Positions 8,710-17,989 are shown, counted from the stretch's first letter. The stretch is DNA of 64,000 nucleotides from Paenibacillus montaniterrae (GCF_018403185.1 NZ_BOSE01000007.1:275101-339100); one strand, 5' to 3'. Program-made: numbers and translations. Notes: generated by a model not told the origin, from the letters alone.

Positions 8710-9603
8710 TTATTCAAATGAGACATCCATCTCTTTAACATATACACCAGTTCCAGAAATGTATACGTCCATACCGCTCTCTGTTCGATTTACGTTGACG
8801 TAAACTCGACCATCCTTCTCAATTTCCAATCCCTGTTCAACGATAAATTCAATTTGCTCCGCTTTATGATCCAAATAAGTTAAGTAATATGCACCCATAA
8901 CGCCTGAAGCTGTGCCTGTAACGGCATCTTCAACTGTTCCTGAAAAAGGAGACGAAAAATGCCGAGCATGCATCATCGCTTTGTTGTCAAATGCCTTTAA
9001 TGTAAACGGGTGAACAGAGGTTTTCGGCTGCTCGATTAAAATATCCGGGAACTGGTAGTTATGGGGCTTCATTCTTGAAAAGCTTTCTACTTCCTTGACA
9101 GGCACCAGCAAAGTCCATGTGCCAGTATTTCCATATACAATTGGCAGCGAATCATCTATGTCTTGTTCGCTTATTCCAAGACTGGCAGCGAGCTTTTTTA
9201 CAGAGCCATTAAAGGAAGCAAACATAGGCTGATCCTGTTTCATTGTTACGAAAAGCTCATCATGCCTTTGCTCAAATCGGATAGGCAATACTCCTACATT
9301 TGTTTCAATCGTTATATTATTGCGAGTTTCCCCGATCAGCCCCAATGATTTAAGACAATACATCGACCCTACTGTTGCATGCCCGCAAAGATTTATTTCA
9401 TGTCCTGGCGTAAAATAGCGCAATTTATAGTCCGCTATATCCGATTTCAGCACAAACACAGTCTCATTAAATCCTACTGTCTTTGCAATACGCTGCATGC
9501 TGTCTACGCTTAAATCGTCTGCTTCTAACACAATTCCGGCGGGATTGCCTTTGTTCGGTATTGATGAGAATGCATCGTAATGAAGCACTTTTCTTGTTTG
9601 CAT
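8710..9603 (-). CDS. PhzF-family isomerase/epimerase-like protein
   Basis: This 297-residue protein from ATG 9603 (AGGA 6 nt upstream; ATG 9621 has no site) is a full-length PhzF/YddE-family protein. Visible landmarks are HYDAF and NKGNPAGIV near the N-terminus, GFNETVF with the catalytic-type Glu at ~47, RYFTPGHEINLCGHAT at ~75-95 and DAVTGTASGVMGAYY in the second half. Characterised relatives catalyse isomerisation or proton transfer on small metabolites; most homologues have no known substrate. There is no phenazine cluster nearby. It is a single gene, and the closest upstream gene is a membrane protein 40 bp away. Confidence 0.88.
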   Translation of the reverse strand: MQTRKVLHYDAFSSIPNKGNPAGIVLEADDLSVDSMQRIAKTVGFNETVFVLKSDIADYKLRYFTPGHEINLCGHATVGSMYCLKSLGLIGETRNNITIETNVGVLPIRFEQRHDELFVTMKQDQPMFASFNGSVKKLAASLGISEQDIDDSLPIVYGNTGTWTLLVPVKEVESFSRMKPHNYQFPDILIEQPKTSVHPFTLKAFDNKAMMHARHFSSPFSGTVEDAVTGTASGVMGAYYLTYLDHKAEQIEFIVEQGLEIEKDGRVYVNVNRTESGMDVYISGTGVYVKEMDVSFE

Positions 9604-9641
9604 CACTATTCCTACTTTCATATTTTTGTATACGGCACTGG

Positions 9642-10694
9642 TCAGTCAACCATAATTGCACCAAACCCAACAATTTCACTATTTTCCTCAGCATTCGGAT
9701 GTGTAATAACTAATTTAAGCTTCCCTGCCGGTATGCTCGCCCAGTCCGAAAAGCCCCAGCTTCCTGTCTTATACCTGTACGTGCCATAGCTGACATCGTC
9801 AACGAGCAAGGTAATATCGAAAAAGGATTCCGTTTTATCTAAAGCAGACTCGTACTCGCCAAGCGCCGCTACTCTAATTCGGTCCTTCGCCATAATTTGC
9901 AGGTCAGAGGAATACTGTTGCGAATACAAATTAATTTGAAAACTGTAAGGAAATACGGCCGCGTTTCTGTTTTTAATAATTCCTCCATCACCTTCACGTG
10001 CTTGTTCTATAAAAGGGGTACTGGCGTACAATTCATCTATATTGGTTTCATCGTCCTCGGAAGGTAGCGGATGATGCATCTTCAATTCTTTTCCTGCTTC
10101 AAATATAAAAGGCGTTTCTTCATACAGCTTATCTACGTCAACACGCTTAAAAATGCTCGTCTGCAGCTTATTCAATAGATCAATTTGACCGATGTTCAGG
10201 TTTTTGATACCTACTAAAACGGCAACAAGCATTAGAGCCAGGATTAAAACAATTATAGTTGTTAAGGTTATGCGTTTTTTCATGGCTGCCAATGAAATAA
10301 CGAAAATTACAAAGCCTCCAGCTAATATAAGTATTAACCAGCTTCGAATTTCAACAAAGTCATTGTTGTAGTGACCTTTATTGACCGCCTTTATATAGGT
10401 ACCATCACTGGTTAGAATGGCAATTGCTTCTTGCACGTCTAAATTGATGATCGAGTAGTATGCAGTTCCTTTAGGAAATGTATTGGAAAAATTCCCAGCA
10501 TACGTTCCTTCTTTGTCCGAATAACGTGTTACTTTACCAATTTCATTCTCAATATCGTCAGGTGAAACCGTTTCGTCCGTTACTTCATACATATCTCCTG
10601 CGTACACAACAAACCGAGAAGCCCAGTCTGCCCATACAAATGCACTTGGTGCAAGAAAAAATAAAATCAGTACGATCAAGATGGATTTTTTCAA
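9642..10694 (-). CDS. Membrane protein of unknown function
   Basis: This 350-residue protein starts at TTG 10694 (AAGGGGG 7 nt upstream). It has a cleavable-looking signal segment (LIVLILFFLAPSAFVWA), an extracytoplasmic ~90-residue region, two close transmembrane helices at ~118-165, and a C-terminal ~180-residue region with beta-like sequence ending in GAIMVD. I do not recognise the family. PhzF follows 38 bp downstream, which may be coincidental. Confidence 0.7.
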   Translation of the reverse strand: MKKSILIVLILFFLAPSAFVWADWASRFVVYAGDMYEVTDETVSPDDIENEIGKVTRYSDKEGTYAGNFSNTFPKGTAYYSIINLDVQEAIAILTSDGTYIKAVNKGHYNNDFVEIRSWLILILAGGFVIFVISLAAMKKRITLTTIIVLILALMLVAVLVGIKNLNIGQIDLLNKLQTSIFKRVDVDKLYEETPFIFEAGKELKMHHPLPSEDDETNIDELYASTPFIEQAREGDGGIIKNRNAAVFPYSFQINLYSQQYSSDLQIMAKDRIRVAALGEYESALDKTESFFDITLLVDDVSYGTYRYKTGSWGFSDWASIPAGKLKLVITHPNAEENSEIVGFGAIMVD

Positions 10695-10792
10695 GCTAAA
10701 ACCCCCTTGGTTAACTGCCTTCTGTTTAAGCTAATTATTGTTCGCAGCAGGCGCTTTGTTTTTATGTTGTTCAACAGCTGCAATGCTTTCCT

Positions 10793-11656
10793 CTACAATA
10801 GCCCTTTCCAGTATTGCCACGCTTTCAAATACTGCGGCAAATCTTCCTTATGATGCCGCAGGCAGATGCCAATACGGCAATAAAGCTGAACAGCTACTTC
10901 CTCAATAAGCCTTGAATCAGTTACCGGTTTATGATGCAACAAATGATAGGCGGCAAACAACGTGTCTGTATCAATATCATCTGGTGATGAACAGAAAGCG
11001 TACATAAAATCGTATAGCAGCGGACCAACTATCGGCGATGGGTCAATCACACCTGCAAAGGAAGACTGTTCAAACACGAAATTATGCACACCCGTATCTC
11101 CATGCAATAAATACTTGCTAATCGTACTCTCGTCATGAAACAGCTTGTTAACGAGCGAATTTACTAGCTCAAAGTCCTCAATCGGCAACGTATCCTGAAT
11201 ATTATCTTTAGCTTCCTCAATACTGATAGCATTAAATTGATGCCATGACTCGCAAGGAAAATCTATCCGGCCCCAAATATCAGCTCTTTGGTACAGCTCA
11301 TAATGATTAATCAAGTTACTAATAAGCGTCGACAACCAAGCTCTCTTGATTCCTCTATTAAAATGTGTTGTTCCTCTTATGTAGGAATACAAAATAAATG
11401 ATTGCTCATGATCGACATAAAGTACTTTAGGGAATAATGCTATCTCCTTATACGTCTCATAGAAGGACTGAACCAGTTGAATCTGGTCTAAACGGTCGAA
11501 TTTCAAAATATATTGGCCATTATGTTGATCGACAAGACTATATACGCGTCCTTCTGTCGTACCACTTAATTGTTTAATGTCAACAATATGACTACCAAGT
11601 ATCTCTTTTTGTTGCAATTGCTCTAAAACGCGCGTCATTTCATTCTCTAGTTTCAT
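10793..11656 (-). CDS. Aminoglycoside/choline kinase-like phosphotransferase
   Basis: This 287-residue member of the APH/ChoK kinase fold starts at ATG 11656 with AGGAG upstream. The catalytic loop LLHGDTGVHNF lies at ~residue 186, followed by the metal-binding IDPSPIVGPLLYDF. An N-terminal nucleotide-binding region with YILKFDR supports a functional enzyme. Such proteins phosphorylate aminoglycosides, macrolides or metabolites; the substrate cannot be read from sequence. The stop falls at WQYWKGLL. In the next frame a further ~24 residues (AIVEESIAAVEQHKNK) run to 10730, so a one-base frameshift may have shortened the tail. Confidence 0.85.
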   Translation of the reverse strand: MKLENEMTRVLEQLQQKEILGSHIVDIKQLSGTTEGRVYSLVDQHNGQYILKFDRLDQIQLVQSFYETYKEIALFPKVLYVDHEQSFILYSYIRGTTHFNRGIKRAWLSTLISNLINHYELYQRADIWGRIDFPCESWHQFNAISIEEAKDNIQDTLPIEDFELVNSLVNKLFHDESTISKYLLHGDTGVHNFVFEQSSFAGVIDPSPIVGPLLYDFMYAFCSSPDDIDTDTLFAAYHLLHHKPVTDSRLIEEVAVQLYCRIGICLRHHKEDLPQYLKAWQYWKGLL

Positions 11657-11699
11657 AGTTAATAGCTCCTACTTTTTTTCGTAGTTAAGGAATCCAGAA

Positions 11700-11788
11700 T
11701 TAATCCTTGAATCTAAACAATTTCTCAGCCACATTTTTACAAATAATCTCGTCATCGACCACCCGGTCCATAAAAGAGGACAAGCTGT
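11700..11788 (-). pseudogene. C-terminal remnant of an amidohydrolase-family gene
   Basis: One minus frame gives SFMDRVVDDEIICKNVAEKLF followed by a stop at 11700, which resembles the last helix of amidohydrolase-2 family proteins (…KNAEKLF). Nothing matching precedes it: the fragment starts at the dispersed hairpin repeat at 11792-11840. The call rests on ~28 residues and is tentative. Confidence 0.4.
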
Positions 11789-11791
11789 TGA

Positions 11792-11840
11792 CATAGACGC
11801 CCACCTTAAGATAGCTCTACTCTTAAGTTGGGCGTCTATG
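11792..11840. repeat. Dispersed hairpin repeat, copy 1
   Basis: Arms CATAGACGCCCA / TGGGCGTCTATG and CTTAAGA / TCTTAAG form a long hairpin around AGCTC. The same design (GCCCACCTTAGAT, GCTC loop, ATCTTAGGTGGGC, then TG-GTGAGC) recurs at 25419, 57914 and 60134. Confidence 0.85.
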
Positions 11841-11880
11841 TTGTGAGCCTTGCTTTTTTTGCTTTTACTGCTTCGCGTCA

Positions 11881-12504
11881 TCATTCTTGCTTGATCTTCT
11901 TATATCTCGTTGCAAATATAACAGAGAATCCATTAAATATTATGTGTAATACGAGTGCAAACAAAATCGATTGAGTCAACTCAGTGATGGCTCCTAATAT
12001 AATCCCTCCGAAAAAAGCAATTACTATAAATCTAATGCATTGAGCTGATAATTTATAATACTGCAAATGACAAATTGCGAAGAGAAGTGCAGAAATGATA
12101 ACTGGAACTGTTACAGGCATGTAAAAGAGCTGTATAACTTCGACTGAAGTGAAAACTAGCTTTAGGTTCGGTAATAGTAATCCCCGAAAAATAATTTCCT
12201 CGATGATTGGATAAGTTACGATGAAATTGGTTATATTATATTTCCCTTTAGGATTATAGCCGGAAAAGCGAGCTGCTGCGATATTAACCAAAGCTACAGC
12301 TCCGAAGATCGGAATGGCTTTTTCATAAGAAGTTGGCATTTCAAATACGTACCCCGCCTTAAAAAACGGGGTAACGACAATGATCAACACCGCCCAAACT
12401 AATACTGTATGTTTTTCCATCCCTTTTAGGCGCTTTTTAATAAGAACATCCACAAGTTTATACGAAAACGTTAATAGAACGGATATGCACAATGCAAGAT
12501 ACAT
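11881..12504 (-). CDS. CPBP-family intramembrane metalloprotease
   Basis: This 207-residue multi-pass membrane protein belongs to the CPBP (CAAX protease and bacteriocin-processing, 'Abi') family. The glutamate motif YPIIEEIIFRGLLLP lies at ~residues 103-117, followed by a first histidine motif (FAICHLQYY) and a second (ALVLHIIFNG) near the end, so the catalytic residues appear intact. I prefer ATG 12504, with GAGG upstream, over TTG 12519. Relatives cleave signal peptides or provide bacteriocin self-immunity; the substrate here is unknown. It follows the kinase-like gene by ~11 bp and is probably co-transcribed. Confidence 0.85.
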   Translation of the reverse strand: MYLALCISVLLTFSYKLVDVLIKKRLKGMEKHTVLVWAVLIIVVTPFFKAGYVFEMPTSYEKAIPIFGAVALVNIAAARFSGYNPKGKYNITNFIVTYPIIEEIIFRGLLLPNLKLVFTSVEVIQLFYMPVTVPVIISALLFAICHLQYYKLSAQCIRFIVIAFFGGIILGAITELTQSILFALVLHIIFNGFSVIFATRYKKIKQE

Positions 12505-12515
12505 TTCTCTCTTCC

Positions 12516-13043
12516 TCAAATAGTACTTATTTTACCTAGTGCCTTAGCCTCGTTTATAAATTTTCTCGCTTCCCTTGGTGACTTTAATATCATAATATGC
12601 TTATCATTGTAATTCGCAAGCTTTTGTAAAATGCCTGGAATTTTGGTCTTTCGAAACGTCCAAACCCATTTTAAAAATTCAAAGTCCAAGCTTTCTGGAC
12701 AACCTTCATTCAAGTCAGGTCTGGTCTTGCCATGATACATAATTCTTCTCTTAATCACTCTATAGACGGTTATCCATCTCGGGAAATCTAAAAGAATAAT
12801 AACGTCAGCTCGGTTCATTCTTATGTCGAGCGTTCGCCCATAATTACCATCAATAATCCATTGCTCTTCTAGTACCAGATTTTCTTGAACGGAGTCCCAC
12901 TCCTCATCAGGGGTTGGAGTCCAGCCTGGTTTCCAGAAATACGCATCTAAATGATGAACTGGCAGCTGCAAAGCTTCTCCAAGTTGCTTGGCAAGTGTGG
13001 ATTTACCTGCACCGCCAGATCCAATAATCATAATTCTTTTCAT
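12516..13043 (-). CDS. P-loop nucleotide kinase-like protein ('DNA topology modulation' family)
   Basis: This 175-residue protein is of full family length. The Walker A motif GSGGAGKST is at residues 8-16, the LDAYFWKPGW block at ~37-46, and WIIDGNYGRTLDIRM and ADVIILLDFPRW follow at ~62-90. These are typical of the FlaR/YqaA-like adenylate-kinase-fold family, often annotated as topology modulation proteins. Enzymes of this fold phosphorylate small molecules; the real substrate is unknown. It lies in a two-gene unit with the CPBP protease. Confidence 0.85.
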   Translation of the reverse strand: MKRIMIIGSGGAGKSTLAKQLGEALQLPVHHLDAYFWKPGWTPTPDEEWDSVQENLVLEEQWIIDGNYGRTLDIRMNRADVIILLDFPRWITVYRVIKRRIMYHGKTRPDLNEGCPESLDFEFLKWVWTFRKTKIPGILQKLANYNDKHIMILKSPREARKFINEAKALGKISTI

Positions 13044-13185
13044 TATGAATACTCTCAGTCTTTAATAATCAATTTAATTAGATTTTCTTCCTCAAACATT
13101 TTCAAAACTCTCTCTCGATTTCTTTGATTCTGAAATGTGTACCATTATTCCAATAAGTCAGGATGTTAATGTTACTTGCTCTACT

Positions 13186-13749
13186 TCAAATTCCATCTAA
13201 ATCCCCTGCCATATGCTCCTGTTTCAATATCGAAAAAATTACGGCGTCAACAAATTTATTTTTCTCGTAAAAATAATCTCGCAAAGTCCCTTCTTCAGTT
13301 AGGCCTACCTTCTGCAATAGCTTTCTTGAACTAATATTATGTGGATCAATAAAAGCTTCGATACGATTTAATCCGAGTTGTGAAAATCCGTAGTTGATGA
13401 CTGTTTTTAACACTTCAGTCATGATCCCTTGACGCCAAAAAGGCGGGCTTAATTCATAGCCGACTTCAATTTTAAAATGTTCCTTTGACCAATTATGAAA
13501 GCCACATGTCCCTATAATTCGGTCTTCATGCTTAAATGTTATTCCCCATCGTATTCCTTGAGCATTAGTAAACCTATCATTCCAGTTTTTAATTAACTCT
13601 TCAGCCTGTCCTACTACTGTAAAGCTCTCCAAATCATAAAATTCAGTTACTTCATCTTTAGAAAAATAACTAAATAGATCGGGCGCATCCTCCAAACGCA
13701 ACTGTCTTAGAATAAATCTCTCGGTTTCAAGTATTGGGAAGTTGTTCAC
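13186..13749 (-). CDS. RimJ/RimL-type GNAT N-acetyltransferase
   Basis: This 187-residue protein starts at GTG 13749 (AAAGGGTG upstream). It opens with the typical ILETERFILRQL strand. It has a GYELSPPFWRQGIMTEVL acetyl-CoA loop region at ~100-117 and the late HNISSRKLLQKVGLTEEG helix. Family members acetylate ribosomal-protein N-termini, amino groups of drugs or metabolites; the target is unknown. It is flanked on both sides by other single-gene units and followed within 26 bp by the end of a lipoprotein gene. Confidence 0.88.
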   Translation of the reverse strand: MNNFPILETERFILRQLRLEDAPDLFSYFSKDEVTEFYDLESFTVVGQAEELIKNWNDRFTNAQGIRWGITFKHEDRIIGTCGFHNWSKEHFKIEVGYELSPPFWRQGIMTEVLKTVINYGFSQLGLNRIEAFIDPHNISSRKLLQKVGLTEEGTLRDYFYEKNKFVDAVIFSILKQEHMAGDLDGI

Positions 13750-13774
13750 GCATTACACCCTTTCTTTAACTCCA

Positions 13775-14407
13775 TCACATTTTTCTCTCTACTTTAATCT
13801 TAAGCAATAATACGGTTTTATCCTCATTTATCATCTGTGTGATATGATTCATATCCTGGTAATCGTATGTCCTTACCGAGTTTCCGGTTTCTCGATAAAC
13901 TCCCAGTATTTTAGTTTCTTCCGCTCCCAAGCCCAGCTCTTCTTCTCCAATTGCAAAATCCCAAGTACTTCCCACTACCCCCTCAGAATTTAATAAATTT
14001 TCTATTGATTGCGGAGCTGTGTATACATTGGGTGAATACAAAAAGAACGAAGCATTTTCTTCTGATCGAGGATTAATAATACCAAACCCTAACTGTCCTT
14101 CCACTAGCTTATCCGGATTTAAACCATAAGAAAGTTCTATTAATCGGAAAGGGTCCGTCTTCTCGCCGTTTTGATAACCTTCTACCCAAAACGTTACCCA
14201 GCTCGTATCGGCTTCTGTTAATCTGAAATTGAAGTCATATAAAATTCCTAGATTTAAATCCTTAAATGTTTTTGTATATGTGGAGTCCTTGTTGGCAGAA
14301 ATATAAGCAATTTTCTCTTCACTTTCAGCTTTCTCGCTACAACCCAAGCAAATTAGAAATAAAAGCATTATGGCTAAATATGATATGGCTCGAAACCTTT
14401 TCAACAT
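13775..14407 (-). CDS. Lipoprotein of unknown function
   Basis: This 210-residue protein read from ATG 14407 has GGGAG 5 nt upstream and gives a classic lipoprotein signal (MLKRF…LLFLICLGC, lipobox Cys at ~23). The alternative ATG at 14446 overlaps the stop of the upstream GNAT gene but adds a poor leader. The mature part is a soluble ~185-residue beta-rich-looking domain with no motif I recognise. It is probably translated with the GNAT gene ending at 14446. Confidence 0.7.
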   Translation of the reverse strand: MLKRFRAISYLAIMLLFLICLGCSEKAESEEKIAYISANKDSTYTKTFKDLNLGILYDFNFRLTEADTSWVTFWVEGYQNGEKTDPFRLIELSYGLNPDKLVEGQLGFGIINPRSEENASFFLYSPNVYTAPQSIENLLNSEGVVGSTWDFAIGEEELGLGAEETKILGVYRETGNSVRTYDYQDMNHITQMINEDKTVLLLKIKVERKM

Positions 14408-14445
14408 CTTCACTCCCGCTACTTTTTGAACAGCTACTCGTTTCA

Positions 14446-14913
14446 TCAATTTTTACCTGCGTAAAGAAAATAATGATAGAACTCCGTATCTCTTATGTAG
14501 CCATTTTTCTCGTATAGATGTTGTGCTCTATCATTATTAATTGCTGTTGAAAGTCCTATTCCTTTAGCTTTTGTTTGGACTGCATAAGACTTTGCTGCTT
14601 CTAGTAATAATTGAGCTGCTCCTAAATTCCGGTACTGTTCAACGACATATAAATCATTAAGAATCCAAACACGTTCCATAGAGATAGAGGAGAACGAAGG
14701 ATATAACTGAGTGAATCCGATCGTCCTTTGTGAAGCTTTATCTAATACAAGGAAAATGGTGGATTCCATATAACTTAGCCGTTCAAATAAAAATTGCTTG
14801 GCCACTTCTATATTTGATTCTTGCTTGTAAAAGATTCTATATTGATTAAAAAGAACAGCTAGTTCATCCAGATTCTGAATAGTCGCTTGAATAACTTCTA
14901 GAGAAATTGTCAT
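14446..14913 (-). CDS. GNAT N-acetyltransferase
   Basis: This 155-residue protein starts at ATG 14913. The acetyl-CoA-binding segment LNDLYVVEQYRNLGAAQLLL at ~90-109 carries the Q/RxxGxA-type loop. The C-terminal GLSTAINNDRAQHLYEKNGY is the usual family ending. The substrate is unknown. It overlaps the start of the downstream lipoprotein frame by a TGATG-type junction, suggesting one transcript. Confidence 0.88.
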   Translation of the reverse strand: MTISLEVIQATIQNLDELAVLFNQYRIFYKQESNIEVAKQFLFERLSYMESTIFLVLDKASQRTIGFTQLYPSFSSISMERVWILNDLYVVEQYRNLGAAQLLLEAAKSYAVQTKAKGIGLSTAINNDRAQHLYEKNGYIRDTEFYHYFLYAGKN

Positions 14914-14972
14914 TTTTACATTCCTTTCTGCATTTTGATATCATTATCTATTAAAACGTTGGCGAAGATATT

Positions 14973-15470
14973 CTAGAACTGGGTTATCCAATATTTACAA
15001 TTGCTGTTTTGAACTTCTTTCAGCATTCCATTATTTGCTTCGATGATCTTTCGTGATGCAATATTAGCTTCATCGCAAGTAAGCAGCACTTCTTGAATGC
15101 CTATTTCTCTCGCTTTTTGCAATAATTCTTTTAATGCATATTTCCCATAGTTTTTTCTTCTTTCTGAGGGACGAATTACATATCCAATGTGCCCACCATG
15201 TTCTAATAATTTCTCAGTTAAATAATGTCTAAGCTTACCATAACCTATTGGTCGATCATCAACATAAAACCAATATATTGTTTAGGGCACTATGCCTTCA
15301 GGTAAATTGATGCCCTTTGACATATTACTATAATGCTTTAACTTCTCCTTAAAATCTTGCATATCGTTGGTATATAAACTATTAACAAACCCATTCTCAC
15401 CTTCACCAATTTCACGAATCATATTATATATTTCTTCTGGTTCATCAATGTCTAATGGTTTAATGTTCAT
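14973..15470 (-). pseudogene. GNAT acetyltransferase interrupted by an in-frame TAA
   Basis: From ATG 15470 (MNIKPLDIDEPEEIYNMI) the frame runs 62 codons to a TAA after GINLPEGIVP. The same frame continues without any shift as IYWFYVDDRPIGYGKLR, HIGYVIRPSERRKNYGKYAL, EVLLTCDEANIASRKIIE to a stop at 14973. Together these form one complete ~165-residue GNAT of a common Bacillales type, in which the interrupted codon is normally coding (often Gln). A single CAA-to-TAA change would explain it. It directly follows, with no gap, the next GNAT gene. Confidence 0.82.
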
Positions 15471-16004
15471 TTATTTCTTCCTTTCCATATGAAATAGAAC
15501 ATGCTTACACAGCGGACTACTGCTTTCCACTCGCGGGTGATCAAACATTTTAATAAAGCTCATGCCTATTTTTTGCATCACATTTTTCGATGGCGTATTT
15601 ATTTCGGCTGTAAAACTATAGACTTCCTTGAAACCTAAAGTATTGAACCCATACTCCAAGCATGCTGTTGCTCCCTCAGTAGCATATCCGTGGCCCCATG
15701 CTTCCTTTTTTAAGCGCCAGCCAATTTCGATGCATGGTGTAAAGTCGGCTTGAAACGTTGCTTTATGGAAGCCGATAAAGCCGATGAAATCTCCGTTTTC
15801 CTTGGTCTCGACAGCGTACCAGCCAAAGCCACACTCATGAAATTCTGCTACAATTGCTTTATAAAAGGCATTTGTCTCTTCTGTTGACAATGTTTTCGGA
15901 AAAAATTTCATAACTTGTTCATCCGCATTGAGCTGACAGAACGGCTCCAAATCTGATTCTTGCCAGTCGCGCAACCTTAACCTTGATGTTTCAATGTAAA
16001 TCAT
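15471..16004 (-). CDS. RimJ/RimL-type GNAT N-acetyltransferase
   Basis: This 177-residue protein starts at ATG 16004 after GGGGGAG. It begins YIETSRLRLRDWQESDL. It has EIGWRLKKEAWGHGYATEGA at ~92-111 (acetyl-CoA loop) and INTPSKNVMQKIGM near the end, all canonical. It acetylates an unknown substrate. It abuts the broken GNAT gene downstream, so this is a run of three consecutive GNAT genes. Confidence 0.9.
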   Translation of the reverse strand: MIYIETSRLRLRDWQESDLEPFCQLNADEQVMKFFPKTLSTEETNAFYKAIVAEFHECGFGWYAVETKENGDFIGFIGFHKATFQADFTPCIEIGWRLKKEAWGHGYATEGATACLEYGFNTLGFKEVYSFTAEINTPSKNVMQKIGMSFIKMFDHPRVESSSPLCKHVLFHMERKK

Positions 16005-16130
16005 CGAGCTCCCCCCAGTATATTGCTGTTTCCCATCAATTCCAGCTTATTGCTTTGCTTCCATCAATTATTCTCTATGGCATAGGCAAATACCTTTCGC
16101 TGCTTAGCGTTCGTTTTGCTAAAGACAACA

Positions 16131-16160
16131 AAAAACTCCAAGAAACGAGCTTGGAGTTCA
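16131..16160 (-). terminator. Terminator of the M56 peptidase gene
   Basis: The minus strand reads AACTCCAAG / CTTGGAGTT around CTCGTTT, followed by TTTTTTGTTG. It lies ~15 bp after the stop at 16174. Confidence 0.75.
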
Positions 16161-16173
16161 ACAATGTGACTAG

Positions 16174-17988
16174 CTATACAATAGGTCCTTCAATTGCCTG
16201 ACTGAGCTGAAGTTCAAAATCAGCTGAACGCGAGTCATGATTGTGAATGTAGACACGGTAATCTCCGTCTTCTGGAATCGTAATGCTCACTTCACCCGTT
16301 CCTGTTTTGATCACTTCACCATATTCTTGTTCCGTTGAAATGGATAGAAGTCCTATTTCAAGTTCTCTTTCCTCCTTGCTGGTAATCCACATCGTGAAGG
16401 TCTCGCCTTTATTAAATGGCAGCTTAGCAAAATTGTTGTAACCTTTTCCATTTATCGTGACGGACAGGTTCTGTCCATCCGATGTGGTGATGACCCCTAC
16501 TACTTCTGGGGCTGCTAAGGGCTCCGAAGCTTGTTTATTGGACTGTTTATGCTTGTCCCCTTCATCTACTGCAATGCTAACGGTTCCTGTAATGTTTTCC
16601 AATACTCCGCTGCTATTCCCCTTATCCAAAGACTTGCCGTCAAAATTTCCAATCCATAAATAGTAGGTTCCAGCCAATTTAGCACTTACCTTATGCGAGC
16701 CCGCGTTTTTAACATGGTTGCCCGCCAGCCCAGAATGCCCCAAATAACCTTCGTTATCGTTCGGATCTGCTGTTTTTCGAAAATGAACATTTAAGTGTCC
16801 GTCCCCTTCTCCTTGCAAATTATATTGAATAATGTCGCCCTCCTGAATCGTATAAGGACCGCCTATTGCCACGAACTCATTAACCTGCAACGCATCATAT
16901 GCCACAGGAATCTCTTGTTTGACGCTAAGCGGACCGTTGATCTCTTCGACGACCTGCTTGTCCAATGCTTCATTATTTTCGGTAGCTGTAATCGAATTAG
17001 CAGCAAATACAGCACCCGCCCCAATGATCGCGATTAGAACAATACCAAACAAGAAAGCTCCTGCCTTCTTTTTTCTAGTATCCATAATGGAAAAAATACG
17101 TGCTTTCATGCCTTTCCTCCCTCCATAAAAATAAGTCGAGACTGCCGTTCCAGGCGTCTTTTGTTTGCGCATCATGCCAATAATGGCCTCGCCATACAGC
17201 TTTCTTTGGCGGAAATCAGCAGCACGCAAAACCTGCGCATCACAGGAAATTTCACACTGCTCAGCCGTCGTTCTGGACATAAGATGCATAGCCGGATTAA
17301 ACCAATGCAATGCCGCAGCCACCATAACGATTGCCTTGTACCAAAGATCGTGACGGAGAAAATGAACGAATTCATGCTTTAGAATTAGTGCCAGCTCATC
17401 CTCCGGAATGTCAAATGACGGCAGTACAATGACCGGCTTTCTCAATCCCATTAACATTGGACTCGTAATGCCTGAGCATATCTTCAAGCTTATTGGCTTC
17501 TGTATATTTAGCTGCTGCTTAAGCTGCTCCGCTATTCCTAACACGTTTGCATCGGTAACAGGTTCACCCCAACGGCGTATCATGTTGGTTAAGCGCCTGT
17601 GCCGCAGCCCATGTATCACGATATAAATGAACAAGCCCATCATCCATATAACTGAAATTACCCACCACAAGGAGACGGAAGCAGCTCCTGCCGCAGTCTC
17701 TCTTGCAGTTTCCCCTGTTGCTTGCAGCACCACCGCCGCATTATTTGCCAGCTGCTGATCAATTGGCACAGGGAAAACAAGGCGTTCAGGAATTTGCACA
17801 GAAATAAATGAAAAATCGATAACGGGGCGAAATGGAATCATCCATCCAACGATGAGCAGCAGACAGATCCTGTATAACCACTTCGCCTTGTAGCGTTTGG
17901 CTAAAACAGGCAGCACTCCCATCCAAATTAAGGAGACGATAGACATGGAAACTGAACATGCAAGCAGGAGCATAATAAAAGACGTCAT
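16174..17988 (-). CDS. BlaR1/MecR1-type M56 membrane metallopeptidase with non-penicillin-binding sensor
   Basis: This 604-residue protein starts at ATG 17988, immediately after the repressor stop codon. Four transmembrane helices frame a cytoplasmic M56 zinc protease domain with LILKHEFVHFLRHD at ~205-218 (HExxH). A last helix near ~318-335 (FLFGIVLIAIIGAGAVFA) leads to a ~270-residue extracellular region. That region has two beta-rich stretches but no SxxK/SxN/KTG penicillin-binding motifs, unlike true BlaR1. By analogy, ligand sensing outside would activate cleavage of the partner BlaI-type repressor. The ligand is unknown. Confidence 0.88.
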   Translation of the reverse strand: MTSFIMLLLACSVSMSIVSLIWMGVLPVLAKRYKAKWLYRICLLLIVGWMIPFRPVIDFSFISVQIPERLVFPVPIDQQLANNAAVVLQATGETARETAAGAASVSLWWVISVIWMMGLFIYIVIHGLRHRRLTNMIRRWGEPVTDANVLGIAEQLKQQLNIQKPISLKICSGITSPMLMGLRKPVIVLPSFDIPEDELALILKHEFVHFLRHDLWYKAIVMVAAALHWFNPAMHLMSRTTAEQCEISCDAQVLRAADFRQRKLYGEAIIGMMRKQKTPGTAVSTYFYGGRKGMKARIFSIMDTRKKKAGAFLFGIVLIAIIGAGAVFAANSITATENNEALDKQVVEEINGPLSVKQEIPVAYDALQVNEFVAIGGPYTIQEGDIIQYNLQGEGDGHLNVHFRKTADPNDNEGYLGHSGLAGNHVKNAGSHKVSAKLAGTYYLWIGNFDGKSLDKGNSSGVLENITGTVSIAVDEGDKHKQSNKQASEPLAAPEVVGVITTSDGQNLSVTINGKGYNNFAKLPFNKGETFTMWITSKEERELEIGLLSISTEQEYGEVIKTGTGEVSITIPEDGDYRVYIHNHDSRSADFELQLSQAIEGPIV

Positions 17989-17989
17989 G

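Noticed and set aside
11669..11884. 71-codon minus-strand frame
   Set aside because: It runs through the hairpin repeat, and the only protein-like sequence here is in another frame (amidohydrolase remnant).
16457..17626. Several 60-80 codon plus-strand frames opposite the M56 peptidase
   Set aside because: Shadows of a well-supported gene; no start signals.
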